From: Grimontia kaedaensis
GTDB lineage: Bacteria > Pseudomonadota > Gammaproteobacteria > Enterobacterales > Vibrionaceae
Reading direction: 5' to 3'
NCBI RefSeq assembly: GCF_023746615.1
Contig: NZ_CP082275.1
Location: 620,001 to 684,000, forward strand
Length of the DNA stretch: 64,000 bases
A program made the translations under genes and the position numbers. This document shows positions 1 to 8,231 of this stretch, piece by piece; position 1 is the first letter of the stretch; each line of letters starts with the position of its first letter. The notes beneath the pieces were generated by a model, which was given only the letters and a program-made list of their open reading frames with translations, did no database searches and had not been told where the DNA came from.

Positions 1-1
1 A

Positions 2-607
2 CAGCTGACTGACGCTTTGCGTGCTATGCATTATCAGGATGTGGAACTGGCAAAACAGGTGATCCGCGAAGACCATAAGGTCAACTCGATGGAAGTCGCT
101 ATCGATGAAGCTTGCACCCGAATCATTGCCAAACGCCAACCTACAGCAGGCGATTTACGTTTGGTGATTGCGATTATCAAAACCATTACCGACCTTGAGC
201 GTATCGGCGATGTTGCGGACAGTATTGCGAAGATGGCGTTGGATAATTTTTCCAATCATCAACAGCCGTTTTTAGTGTCACTGGAAAACCTGGGCCAAAA
301 AGCAGCACGTATGCTGCATGATGTTTTGGATGCGTTTGCGCGAATGGACGTGGATGCGGCAATGAAGGTTTACCACAGCGATGACCATCTGGATAAAGAG
401 TACGAAGCGATTATACGTCAGTTGATGACTTACATGATGGAAGATCCGCGCTCTATTCCTAATGTCCTCAAAGTGATGTGGTCTGCTCGTGCGATTGAGC
501 GAGTGGGAGACAGATGCCAGAACATCTGCGAATACATCATTTACTTTGTGAAAGGTAAAGACATCCGTCATACCAACAAAGAACAGTTGGAAAAAATGCT
601 GAAATAG
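2..607 (+). CDS. phoU: PhoU, phosphate transport/signalling regulator (5' truncated by window edge)
   Basis: PhoU is the cytoplasmic negative regulator that links the Pst phosphate transporter to the PhoR-PhoB two-component system. The reading frame is open from the first complete codon, so the N-terminus lies outside the window. About 201 residues are present against the usual 235 or so. Both PhoU helical repeats are recognisable: the segment around DLRLVIAIIKTITDLERIGD and, near the end, the paralogous VMWSARAIERVGDRCQNICEYIIYFVKGKDIRH. The charged E-R-x-G-D motif of each repeat, used for metal binding in the family, is intact. The pst genes would be expected just upstream. The gene ends before a palindrome and a bidirectional terminator shared with convergent bamE. 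Confidence 0.96.
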   Translation, partial: QLTDALRAMHYQDVELAKQVIREDHKVNSMEVAIDEACTRIIAKRQPTAGDLRLVIAIIKTITDLERIGDVADSIAKMALDNFSNHQQPFLVSLENLGQKAARMLHDVLDAFARMDVDAAMKVYHSDDHLDKEYEAIIRQLMTYMMEDPRSIPNVLKVMWSARAIERVGDRCQNICEYIIYFVKGKDIRHTNKEQLEKMLK

Positions 608-628
608 CGCTTTGGTATCGACATTGTA

Positions 629-675
629 TATACCCAAACAACCTGAATCCTGCATCTTCAGGTCGTTTGGGTATA
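629..675. repeat. Imperfect 19-bp-arm palindrome after phoU
   Basis: The arm TATACCCAAACAACCTGAA (629-647) is repeated in inverted orientation at 657-675 with one mismatch, around a loop of about nine bases. From memory, closely similar TATACCCAA(A/G)CAACCTG palindromes are scattered through Vibrio genomes, so this is probably an extragenic palindromic repeat and not a gene-specific site. It could also stabilise the phoU mRNA 3' end. Confidence 0.7.
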
Positions 676-682
676 GATCAAT

Positions 683-709
683 AAAAAACCCGCGGTGAGC
701 GGGTTTTTT
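683..709. terminator. Bidirectional rho-independent terminator between phoU and bamE
   Basis: An A-run, a CCCGC/GCGGG stem with a short loop and a T-run. The symmetry suits it to end both phoU (plus strand) and bamE (minus strand). Confidence 0.9.
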
Positions 710-732
710 GATTCTGGCATTTAGGCATCAAA

Positions 733-1089
733 TTAGCGAACGGCTTCGAAAAATCCTGTACCTGGCTGATAGTCACCTTTCATGCCGACCAACTGACCGC
801 TGTCGTCGAAAGAAAGAACCAGTTCTTTCTGTTCTGGCTCTTCATGTCCAGGCTTCAGATATTGAACAAAATACCAAGTATTCGGATAGCCAGACTCAAC
901 CAGCATAGGTGGACCAAGTAAGAACTTAACCTGCTCTTTGGTCATGCCAAATTTGAGCTCTTCGACCGCGGTTTGGTCGATGTAATTTCCCTGATTAATA
1001 TCTATGCGATAAACCAGCTTGTTAACCCAAGAACAGCCTGAGAGGCTAGCCAGAACAAGGGATGCCGCAACGATGTGTTTCCAACGCAT
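733..1089 (-). CDS. bamE: BamE (SmpA), outer membrane protein assembly lipoprotein
   Basis: BamE is a small lipoprotein subunit of the beta-barrel assembly (BAM) complex at the inner face of the outer membrane. The 118-residue product begins with a lipoprotein signal whose lipobox LSGC places the acylated cysteine at residue 19. The core has the SmpA/OmlA pattern, with GNYIDQTAVEELKFGMTKEQVKFLLGPPML followed by the W-Y-F-V strand. Length is normal for the family. It lies downstream of recN on the same strand with a gap of about 130 bp, so it probably has its own promoter there. It converges on phoU. Confidence 0.96.
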   Translation of the reverse strand: MRWKHIVAASLVLASLSGCSWVNKLVYRIDINQGNYIDQTAVEELKFGMTKEQVKFLLGPPMLVESGYPNTWYFVQYLKPGHEEPEQKELVLSFDDSGQLVGMKGDYQPGTGFFEAVR

Positions 1090-1223
1090 GACTTCTTACT
1101 TCATTTCCAAAATAGGGGACGATGATAAACAAGCAAGTGAGAGAAGTAAAAAACTCTTGTCTCAACTTGCTTGTTCGACCGTGCTATTGGGGAAAAGTTT
1201 CTTTCTCTTCAGGCTGAGAGGCC

Positions 1224-2891
1224 CTATGCCGCAATAAGGAGCTCTTTAGCATTGGCGAGAGTGTGTTCAGTAATTTCGCTGCCACCGAGCAGTCGTGCCA
1301 GTTCCTGAACGCGGGCCTGAGTATCTAGCGGGATCATGCTGGTAGTGGTTTTTCCTTTCTCGCTGGCTTTCGCCACGAACATTTGCTGATGGCCACAGCC
1401 TGCAACCTGAGGTAAATGCGTCACACACATCACCTGTGTTGATTCACCTAGCTTACGAAGCAGTTTGCCGACAATGGCAGCTGTTGGACCACTAATACCT
1501 ACATCCACTTCATCGAAGATAAGGCTTGGTGTATCCACTTTCTGTGCAGTAATAACCTGAATCGCCAAAGATATACGGGAAAGCTCACCACCGGAAGCCA
1601 CGCGCCCTAACGCTTGCATTGGCTGACCTGGGTTGGTGGAAACCAAAAGCTCAATACTGTCGAAGCCCAGTGGTGACAAATGACTTTCCGGTTGGCTATC
1701 CAGTGCAATATGGAATTTGCCGTTTTGCATGCTGAGTTCATGCATGCTGGCAGAAATTAGTTTATCCAACTCTTTGGCATAACGCTTACGGCTCTTGCTG
1801 AGTTTCTCAGCGGCTGCTAGACACGCTTGATGCTTGAGTTCGACTCGAGCGGCAAGCTGTTCAATCTGGTTATCGCTGTCATTGAGGTTTTCAAGCTCAT
1901 TGGCCAGAGACTGATGGGAAGTGAACAGCTCTCCAGGAGAAACCTGATGTTTGCGTGACAGGCGCATAATGGTTGCCATACGTTCATCTAAATAGCTCAG
2001 ACGCGCAGGATCCATATCCAGGCTGTCCATATAGCTCGAGATTTCGTGGCTGGTTTCCTGCACCTGAATGCAAGCTTCGTCCAGCATCTGTGTTAGATCG
2101 TTAAAACGGCTATCCATCGCGGCGAGTTCGGCAAGTTTCTGCTGGGCAAACTGCAGCAACTGCATCGCGTTGTTTTCATCATCTTCACTCAATGACTGAA
2201 GAACACTCTGGCTGCAAATAGCAATGTCGCCACAGTTGGAAAGGCGTTTGTGCTCTGCTTCCAGCTCTGGGTATTCGGTTTCACCTAACGCCAGTTCATT
2301 GAGCTCATTTACCTGGTATTCCAAAAGCTGGCGTTGGGCTTCGACCGCTTCTATGTTCTTTTCTAACTGCTTGAGCTCGTTTCGTGCGGCACGCCAGTCT
2401 TGATAACGTTGGCGCATTGTAGCGAGCAGGTTTTGATGGCCGGCATATTGGTCGAGCAATGTCAGTTGATAATCGTTTTTCATCAAAAGCTGATGGGCGT
2501 GCTGACCATGAATATTGATAAGGTGTTGCCCCAGTGCTTTTTGCTGGGAGGCTGGAACAGGGCTGCCATTAATGAAGGCGCGTGAACGGCCCTCTTTAGT
2601 GATCACACGTCGTAGAATGCACTCATCACCATCGACCAACTCATTGTCTTCCAACCAACGTCTCGCGGCAGGATTGTTCTGGAGTTGGAAGAGCACCACG
2701 ATTTCGGCTTTTTCCTCACCGGGACGAACCATTGAAGCATCTGCGCGATCGCCCAGACATAAACCCAAAGCATCAATAGCGATGGATTTACCTGCACCGG
2801 TCTCGCCAGTAATGGTGGTCATTCCTTGTTGGAAGTCGAGTTCGAGTGCTTTAACAATGGCAAAGTTTTGAATTGTGATGTGTGCCAGCAT
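1224..2891 (-). CDS. recN: RecN, SMC-like DNA double-strand break repair ATPase
   Basis: RecN is a cytoplasmic SMC-type ATPase that holds broken DNA ends during recombinational repair. The 555-residue product has Walker A GETGAGKS at about residues 29-36, a long central coiled coil (roughly 150-370), and the C-terminal ABC half with ASGGELSRISLA and Walker B SLIFDEVDVGISG. Length matches the E. coli protein. Two LexA boxes overlap the promoter, as expected for one of the most strongly SOS-induced genes. It is followed by bamE. Confidence 0.98.
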   Translation of the reverse strand: MLAHITIQNFAIVKALELDFQQGMTTITGETGAGKSIAIDALGLCLGDRADASMVRPGEEKAEIVVLFQLQNNPAARRWLEDNELVDGDECILRRVITKEGRSRAFINGSPVPASQQKALGQHLINIHGQHAHQLLMKNDYQLTLLDQYAGHQNLLATMRQRYQDWRAARNELKQLEKNIEAVEAQRQLLEYQVNELNELALGETEYPELEAEHKRLSNCGDIAICSQSVLQSLSEDDENNAMQLLQFAQQKLAELAAMDSRFNDLTQMLDEACIQVQETSHEISSYMDSLDMDPARLSYLDERMATIMRLSRKHQVSPGELFTSHQSLANELENLNDSDNQIEQLAARVELKHQACLAAAEKLSKSRKRYAKELDKLISASMHELSMQNGKFHIALDSQPESHLSPLGFDSIELLVSTNPGQPMQALGRVASGGELSRISLAIQVITAQKVDTPSLIFDEVDVGISGPTAAIVGKLLRKLGESTQVMCVTHLPQVAGCGHQQMFVAKASEKGKTTTSMIPLDTQARVQELARLLGGSEITEHTLANAKELLIAA

Positions 2892-2917
2892 GCGCCTATA
2901 CCTGTTTTTATCATCAC

Positions 2918-2959
2918 CTGTTGTTATATACAGTATATACTGTGTTTGTATACAGTAAA
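2918..2959 (-). promoter_or_regulatory. recN SOS promoter with two LexA boxes
   Basis: Two 16-bp sequences fit CTGT-N8-ACAG exactly: CTGTTGTTATATACAG at 2918-2933 and CTGTGTTTGTATACAG at 2940-2955, spaced 22 bp start to start (about two helical turns). On the minus strand a -35-like TTTACT (2954-2959) and a -10-like TATACT (2932-2937) are separated by 16 bp and interleave with the boxes, so LexA binding should block polymerase. The recN start codon is about 40 bp from the -10. Confidence 0.92.
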
Positions 2960-3028
2960 GATGATCAGGTATGAATTCGCGATGAAATTGTGATGCGGAT
3001 TAAAAAACGAGCAAAGAGAGTGATGAAA

Positions 3029-3054
3029 ATAAAAAAGAGCAGCCTAAGCCACTC
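3029..3054 (-). terminator. nadK terminator
   Basis: Read on the minus strand, GAGUGGC-uuag-GCUGCUC forms a 7-bp stem (two G-U pairs) followed directly by a U-rich tract, about 30 bp after the nadK stop codon. Confidence 0.8.
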
Positions 3055-3084
3055 TTTTCATGAACAATGTTCTTTCCTGCTTTA

Positions 3085-3966
3085 TCAGAAGAGTTTGCTG
3101 GACCAGCCCAATTTGGTTCGCAACGTTTTGTAGTAGCTGTAATTTTTAGGATGGATAAGCTTCAACAGTGAAGGGCTTCTATAGATGTGTACTTCATCCC
3201 CCGGATTAACAGGCAAAGACACCTGACTGTCACAACTCACTTCCAATGTGCTGCCGTTATCCGGTGAAACCACTAGCTTAATATGCCGTTTAGCATCGAC
3301 GACCAAAGGACGGCTCGATAGCGTATGCGGGAACATAGGAACGAGTGAAATCGCATCAATGCTCGGTGACAGGATAGGACCACCACCGGAAAGGCTGTAA
3401 GCCGTTGAGCCTGTTGGCGTCGAAATGATAATGCCGTCGGAACGTTGGGAGAAGGCGAAGTTATCGTCGATATAGACTTCAAATTCAATCATGTGGGCGA
3501 CTTGCCCAGGGTGAAGCACTGCTTCGTTAAGCGCCGCGTTATGGCTTTTCACCTGACCGTGACGGTGCACCTCTGCTTCAAGCAGGAAGCGGTGATCTTC
3601 GATGTACTCACCGGACAATACTGACGTCAGTGCATCTTGATATTCATCTGGGTCGAGATCGGTCAAAAAGCCGAGGTTGCCCCGGTTGACACCGATAACG
3701 GAAATATCAAAACGGGAAAGGACACGGGCTGCGCCAAGCATATTTCCATCACCACCAATCACAATCGCCAAATCGGCTTTAGCACCCAGCGAAAGCAAAT
3801 CGTGGAAATCATCAGCGGGAATATCGAGGTAATTGTCGAGACGATTGTCGACCAATGTGCGGTAACCTTGTTGGGTCAGCCAGTGATACAGGCTTTCATG
3901 GGTTGCTACCGCTTCTGGATTTCGCGGTTTTCCTACCAAAGCTATAGTGTTAAAACGCTTTGACAT
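3085..3966 (-). CDS. nadK: NAD kinase
   Basis: This enzyme phosphorylates NAD to NADP in the cytoplasm. The start chosen (ATG at 3966) gives 293 residues beginning MSKRFNTIALVGKPRNPEAV, the family's normal length, with an AGGA ribosome site about 8 bases upstream. The frame stays open far upstream, but that extension runs antisense to grpE and resembles nothing known. The catalytic GGDG motif is at residues 71-74, followed by the conserved NRGNLGFLTDL and SGGGPILSPSIDAISLVPMFPHTLSSRPLV. It is divergent from grpE, as commonly seen in gammaproteobacteria. Confidence 0.97.
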   Translation of the reverse strand: MSKRFNTIALVGKPRNPEAVATHESLYHWLTQQGYRTLVDNRLDNYLDIPADDFHDLLSLGAKADLAIVIGGDGNMLGAARVLSRFDISVIGVNRGNLGFLTDLDPDEYQDALTSVLSGEYIEDHRFLLEAEVHRHGQVKSHNAALNEAVLHPGQVAHMIEFEVYIDDNFAFSQRSDGIIISTPTGSTAYSLSGGGPILSPSIDAISLVPMFPHTLSSRPLVVDAKRHIKLVVSPDNGSTLEVSCDSQVSLPVNPGDEVHIYRSPSLLKLIHPKNYSYYKTLRTKLGWSSKLF

Positions 3967-4044
3967 CTTATTGATCCTGCACAGTTTAGTGGCTTGAGTA
4001 TAAGTGATTGCCCTGCACTTGTCGTGCATTGCGGCAAGAGACAC

Positions 4045-4072
4045 CTTGAAACGTGACCATTCATCCCCATAA
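4045..4072 (+). promoter_or_regulatory. Sigma-32 heat-shock promoter of grpE
   Basis: CTTGAAA (4045-4051), a 13-bp spacer and CCCCATAA (4065-4072) match the RpoH consensus CTTGAAA-N11-16-CCCCATnT almost perfectly. The element lies about 80 bp before the grpE start. Confidence 0.9.
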
Positions 4073-4150
4073 TAAGCAAAACCGTCGAGATTGATGCCCC
4101 AATCCTTGAGATTTTTGGGGTTCAACACAGTGTATTGTGTCGGAGAGAGC

Positions 4151-4756
4151 ATGAGCAAAGAAGAAAACAAGATCCAGGAAGAAGAATTGCAAAACGAAGC
4201 AGTGGAAGCACAGGCTGAAGAAAATGCCCTTGATGCTGAAACTGATGCAATGATTAACCGGATCACTGAGCTTGAAGCTGCACTTGAAGCAAGTGAAGCG
4301 ACAGTGAAAGAGCAACAAGACAGCGTACTGCGCGCACGTGCAGACATTGAAAACATGCGTCGTCGTACCGAGCAGGAAATAGACAAAGCGCGTAAGTTTG
4401 CTCTGGAGCGTTTTGCGAACGAACTGCTTCCTGTTATCGACAACATGGAACGCGCAGTAGAGATGGCGGACAAAGAAAATGACGCCCTCAAGCCGATGAT
4501 CGAAGGCGTTGAGCTAACTCTGAAGACCATGAAAGATGCAGTGGAAAAATTCGGCCTGAAAGAGCTGAACCCACACGGCGAACCGTTCAACCCAGAATTC
4601 CACCAGGCAATGTCTATCCAGGAAAGCGCAGATCACGAGCCAAATACCGTGATGTTCGTGATGCAGAAAGGCTATGAACTGAATGGTCGTGTTGTTCGCC
4701 CAGCCATGGTCATGGTTTCAAAAGCCGCTGCTGGTAACGTGAACGAGCAGGCATAA
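4151..4756 (+). CDS. grpE: GrpE, nucleotide exchange factor for DnaK
   Basis: GrpE releases ADP from DnaK and acts as a thermosensor of the chaperone cycle. I chose the ATG at 4151 (MSKEENKIQEEE) because GGAGAG lies just upstream. The product is 201 residues. The order is an acidic N-terminus, a long dimerising helix (about 35-90) with RARADIENMRRRTEQEIDKARKFALERFANELLPVIDNMERA, and a C-terminal beta domain ending in GYELNGRVVRPAMVMVSKA. It has its own sigma-32-type promoter and its own terminator before dnaK. Confidence 0.97.
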   Translation: MSKEENKIQEEELQNEAVEAQAEENALDAETDAMINRITELEAALEASEATVKEQQDSVLRARADIENMRRRTEQEIDKARKFALERFANELLPVIDNMERAVEMADKENDALKPMIEGVELTLKTMKDAVEKFGLKELNPHGEPFNPEFHQAMSIQESADHEPNTVMFVMQKGYELNGRVVRPAMVMVSKAAAGNVNEQA

Positions 4757-4770
4757 GACCGAATTTAAGG

Positions 4771-4797
4771 AAAAACCCGCATTTTGCGGGTTTTTTT
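4771..4797 (+). terminator. grpE terminator
   Basis: AAAAACCCGCATTTTGCGGG followed by seven T residues. It separates the grpE and dnaK transcripts. Confidence 0.92.
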
Positions 4798-4877
4798 CAT
4801 TTCAGGCCTTGAAAGCCAATAAGTCGCCCTTATTTAAGGTGCATCAAAAGAAAATTTAAAAATTTTTCTTGTGCAGG

Positions 4878-4905
4878 GTTGAACCCTAAACCGCGACCCC
4901 CATAT
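4878..4905 (+). promoter_or_regulatory. Sigma-32-like promoter of dnaK-dnaJ
   Basis: GTTGAA (4878-4883), a 14-bp spacer and CCCCATAT (4898-4905), a near match to the RpoH consensus. The -10 region is itself palindromic. The dnaK start lies about 50 bp downstream. Confidence 0.85.
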
Positions 4906-4953
4906 ATGGGTTAACGCAACATAGACGTAAGACGAATTTTCGGAGAAAACCAA

Positions 4954-6870
4954 ATGGGTAAGATCATTGGTATCGACTTGGGTACTACCAACTCATGTGT
5001 AGCAGTACTGGACGGTGACAAGCCACGCGTAATCGAAAATGCAGAGGGCGATCGCACAACGCCATCAATCATCGCGTACACCCAGGACGGTGAAACTCTG
5101 GTAGGTCAGCCAGCAAAACGTCAGGCAGTGACCAACCCAGAAAACACGCTGTTTGCAATCAAACGACTGATCGGTCGTCGCTTCGAAGACGAAGAAGTTC
5201 AGCGTGATATCGAAATCATGCCTTACAAAATCGTTAAGGCTGACAACGGCGATGCATGGGTAGAAGCTAAAGGCCAGAAAATGGCAGCTCCTCAGGTTTC
5301 AGCTGAAGTCCTGAAGAAAATGAAGAAAACTGCAGAAGACTTCCTGGGTGAGGAAGTCACTGGCGCAGTTATCACTGTACCTGCGTACTTCAATGACGCA
5401 CAGCGCCAGGCGACTAAAGACGCTGGCCGCATCGCGGGTCTGGAAGTTAAACGTATTATCAACGAACCAACTGCTGCTGCACTGGCTTACGGCCTGGACA
5501 AGCAAGGTGGTGACCGCACTATCGCAGTTTACGACTTGGGTGGTGGTACTTTCGATATCTCTATCATCGAGATTGACGAAGTAGACGGCGAGAAGACGTT
5601 CGAAGTACTGGCAACCAACGGTGACACTCACCTGGGTGGTGAAGACTTCGACAACCGCATGATCAACTACCTGGTTGACGAGTTCAAAAAAGACCAAGGC
5701 ATCGACCTGCGTAAAGATCCACTGGCAATGCAGCGTCTGAAAGAAGCAGCTGAGAAAGCGAAGATCGAACTGTCTTCTGCGCAGCAAACTGACGTGAACC
5801 TGCCATACATCACTGCAGATGCGACTGGTCCTAAGCACATGAACGTTAAAGTGACCCGTGCGAAGCTGGAATCATTGGTTGAAGACCTGGTTCAACGTTC
5901 ACTGGAGCCACTGAAAGTTGCATTGGCTGACGCAGACCTGTCTGTAAACGACATCAACGACGTAATCCTGGTTGGTGGTCAGACTCGTATGCCAATGGTT
6001 CAAGCGAAAGTTGCTGAATTCTTTGGTAAAGAAGCACGTAAAGACGTGAACCCTGACGAAGCAGTTGCGGTTGGTGCAGCGGTTCAGGGCGGTGTACTGG
6101 CAGGTGACGTGAAAGACGTTCTGCTGCTGGATGTAACGCCACTGTCTCTGGGTATCGAAACCATGGGCGGCGTGATGACTAAGCTCATCGAGAAGAACAC
6201 CACCATCCCTACTAAGGCGAACCAAGTGTTCTCTACTGCTGAAGACAACCAAAGTGCAGTAACGATTCACGTACTGCAAGGTGAGCGTAAGCAGGCGACG
6301 TACAACAAATCTCTGGGTCAATTCAATCTGGAAGGCATCAACGCAGCACCGCGTGGCATGCCACAAATCGAAGTTGTGTTCGACCTGGATGCTGACGGTA
6401 TCCTGCACGTGTCTGCAAAAGACAAGAGCACAGGTAAAGAGCAGAAGATCACTATCCAGGCATCTGGCGGTCTGAGCGACGACGAAATCGAGAAAATGGT
6501 TCAGGAAGCGGAAGCGAACAAAGAAGCCGACAAGAAGTTCGAAGAACTGGCGTCTGCGCGCAACCAAGCTGACCAAATGGTTCACGGTACTCGCAAGCAA
6601 ATCGAAGAAGCAGGCGACGCACTGCCAGCTGACGAGAAAGAGAAGATCGAAGCAGCAATCAGCGAGCTGGAAGAAGCACGTAAAGGCGAAGATAAAGAAG
6701 CTATCGACGCAAAAGTGCAGGCACTGATCGCAGCATCTCAGAAGCTGATGGAAGTGGCTCAGCAGCAAGCACAAGCTGCGCAAGCTCAAGACGCCGGTGC
6801 AGAGCAAACTAAGCAAGACGACGACGTTGTTGATGCTGAGTTTGAAGAAGTAAAAGACGACAAAAAATAA
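4954..6870 (+). CDS. dnaK: DnaK, Hsp70 chaperone
   Basis: DnaK is the ATP-dependent Hsp70 chaperone that works with DnaJ and GrpE in folding, disaggregation and control of sigma-32. The 638-residue product is full length. It starts with the nucleotide-binding domain signature IGIDLGTTNSCVAV, followed by VYDLGGGTFDISII and VILVGGQTRMPMVQ, the inter-domain linker DVLLLDVTPLSLGIET, the substrate-binding domain, a helical lid and an acidic tail (VVDAEFEEVKDDKK). A GGAG site precedes the ATG. The gene is the first of the dnaK-dnaJ pair; 174 bp with two stable hairpins separate them. Confidence 0.99.
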   Translation: MGKIIGIDLGTTNSCVAVLDGDKPRVIENAEGDRTTPSIIAYTQDGETLVGQPAKRQAVTNPENTLFAIKRLIGRRFEDEEVQRDIEIMPYKIVKADNGDAWVEAKGQKMAAPQVSAEVLKKMKKTAEDFLGEEVTGAVITVPAYFNDAQRQATKDAGRIAGLEVKRIINEPTAAALAYGLDKQGGDRTIAVYDLGGGTFDISIIEIDEVDGEKTFEVLATNGDTHLGGEDFDNRMINYLVDEFKKDQGIDLRKDPLAMQRLKEAAEKAKIELSSAQQTDVNLPYITADATGPKHMNVKVTRAKLESLVEDLVQRSLEPLKVALADADLSVNDINDVILVGGQTRMPMVQAKVAEFFGKEARKDVNPDEAVAVGAAVQGGVLAGDVKDVLLLDVTPLSLGIETMGGVMTKLIEKNTTIPTKANQVFSTAEDNQSAVTIHVLQGERKQATYNKSLGQFNLEGINAAPRGMPQIEVVFDLDADGILHVSAKDKSTGKEQKITIQASGGLSDDEIEKMVQEAEANKEADKKFEELASARNQADQMVHGTRKQIEEAGDALPADEKEKIEAAISELEEARKGEDKEAIDAKVQALIAASQKLMEVAQQQAQAAQAQDAGAEQTKQDDDVVDAEFEEVKDDKK

Positions 6871-6891
6871 GGCCGGATAAAATCCCAGAAG

Positions 6892-6985
6892 CAGGTCTTG
6901 CGACGGAAAAGCAGCAAGACCTGAATCGAAAGATTTAACCGTTTTTATTTCGCACGGGCGCAGGAGGATTTTCTCCTTCGCCCGT
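6892..6985 (+). other. Two intercistronic hairpins between dnaK and dnaJ
   Basis: Hairpin 1 has perfect 10-bp arms CAGGTCTTGC (6892-6901) and GCAAGACCTG (6914-6923) with a 12-base loop. Hairpin 2 (6954-6985) pairs ACGGGCG-c-AGGAG with CTCCT-t-CGCCCGT around a short loop. Neither is followed directly by a T-run, so these look like mRNA-stability or partial-termination elements, not simple terminators. Confidence 0.65.
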
Positions 6986-7044
6986 AGTTGTATGATACGG
7001 GGCTAACTTTTTTGCCCGGTATAGAAGCAGGTGACAAGCAAAAC

Positions 7045-8184
7045 ATGTCAAATCGTGATTTTTATGAAGTGCTTGGCGTAAGCCGCGACGCCAGTGAGCG
7101 TGACATCAAAAAGGCGTACAAGCGTCTTGCGATGAAGTACCACCCGGATAAAAACCCAGGTGATGAAACGGCAGCCGAGAAATTTAAAGAAGTGAAGCTG
7201 GCGTACGAAATCCTCACAGACGATCAAAAACGCGCAGCTTATGACCAATACGGCCATGCAGCCTTTGAACAGGGTGGAATGGGCGGTGGCGGCGGCTTCG
7301 GTGGCGGCGCAGACTTCAGCGATATCTTTGGTGACGTGTTTGGCGACATCTTTGGTGGTGGTCGCCGTGGCGGTCAGGCCCGTGCCCAGCGTGGCGCAGA
7401 CCTTCGCTACAACATGGAGCTTTCTTTAGAAGAAGCAGTCCGTGGTGTGACCAAAGAGATTGATGTCCCGACTTACGTAAGCTGTGACCCATGTGGTGGC
7501 AGTGGTGCAAAACCAGGTTCATCGCCACAAACGTGTGGAACCTGTCACGGCCAAGGCCAAGTGCAGATGCGTCAGGGCTTCTTTGCTGTACAGCAAACCT
7601 GTCCAACCTGTCATGGTCGCGGCAAGATTATCAAAGATCCTTGTGACAGCTGCCATGGCCAGGGCCGTGTTCAGAAGACCAAAACCCTCAGCGTTAAAAT
7701 CCCAGCAGGTGTAGACACAGGCGATCGTATCCGTCTGACAGGTGAAGGTGAAGCCGGTGAATTTGGTGCGCCAGCAGGCGACCTTTACGTACAGGTACAT
7801 GTACGTGACCACCACATATTCACCCGTGATGGCAACAACCTGTACTGTGAAGTGCCAGTCAGCTTTACTATGGCAGCACTGGGTGGCGAAGTTGAAGTGC
7901 CAACGCTGGACGGTCGTGTCAGCCTGAAAGTACCAACTGAAACCCAAACTGGCCGCATGTTCCGAATGCGCGGTAAAGGTGTACAGTCAGTGCGTGGCGG
8001 TGGCCTAGGCGACCTGATCTGTAAACTGGTGGTAGAAACCCCGGTTAACCTCAGCAGCAAACAAAAAGAATTGTTGCGTGAGTTCGAAGAATCACTGGGT
8101 GGCAGTGCCGCGAAAAAGCACAAGCCTAAATCAGAAGGTTTCTTCGATGGCGTGAAGAAATTCTTTGACGATCTGACCAGCTAA
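7045..8184 (+). CDS. dnaJ: DnaJ, Hsp40 co-chaperone
   Basis: DnaJ delivers unfolded substrates to DnaK and stimulates its ATPase. Start ATG 7045 gives MSNRDFYEVLGVSRDASERDIKKAYK and 379 residues, the usual length; an open upstream extension of 19 residues has no J-domain similarity. The J domain carries the HPD motif (YHPDKN). It is followed by a Gly/Phe-rich linker, four CxxCxGxG zinc repeats (CDPCGGSG, CGTCHGQG, CPTCHGRG, CDSCHGQG), and the C-terminal substrate-binding region. A strong terminator follows. Confidence 0.98.
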   Translation: MSNRDFYEVLGVSRDASERDIKKAYKRLAMKYHPDKNPGDETAAEKFKEVKLAYEILTDDQKRAAYDQYGHAAFEQGGMGGGGGFGGGADFSDIFGDVFGDIFGGGRRGGQARAQRGADLRYNMELSLEEAVRGVTKEIDVPTYVSCDPCGGSGAKPGSSPQTCGTCHGQGQVQMRQGFFAVQQTCPTCHGRGKIIKDPCDSCHGQGRVQKTKTLSVKIPAGVDTGDRIRLTGEGEAGEFGAPAGDLYVQVHVRDHHIFTRDGNNLYCEVPVSFTMAALGGEVEVPTLDGRVSLKVPTETQTGRMFRMRGKGVQSVRGGGLGDLICKLVVETPVNLSSKQKELLREFEESLGGSAAKKHKPKSEGFFDGVKKFFDDLTS

Positions 8185-8202
8185 CAGTCAGAGAGAGAAA
8201 AC

Positions 8203-8231
8203 AAAAAACCGGCGAATTCGCCGGTTTTTTT
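8203..8231. terminator. Bidirectional terminator between dnaJ and the minor pilin gene
   Basis: A-run, ACCGGCGAATTCGCCGGT stem and T-run. The convergent pilin stop codon (8230-8232) sits at the edge of the T-run, so one hairpin serves both genes. Confidence 0.9.

Noticed and set aside
3967..4590. Long N-terminal extension of nadK (frame open to 501 residues)
   Set aside because: The extension is antisense to grpE, Ser-rich and without similarity; NadK normally starts at the chosen ATG with a ribosome site.
5299..6816. Long minus-strand reading frames (179 and 305 residues) opposite dnaK
   Set aside because: They are mirror images of a highly expressed gene with biased codons; their compositions (Cys/Phe/Leu-rich) are unlike real proteins.
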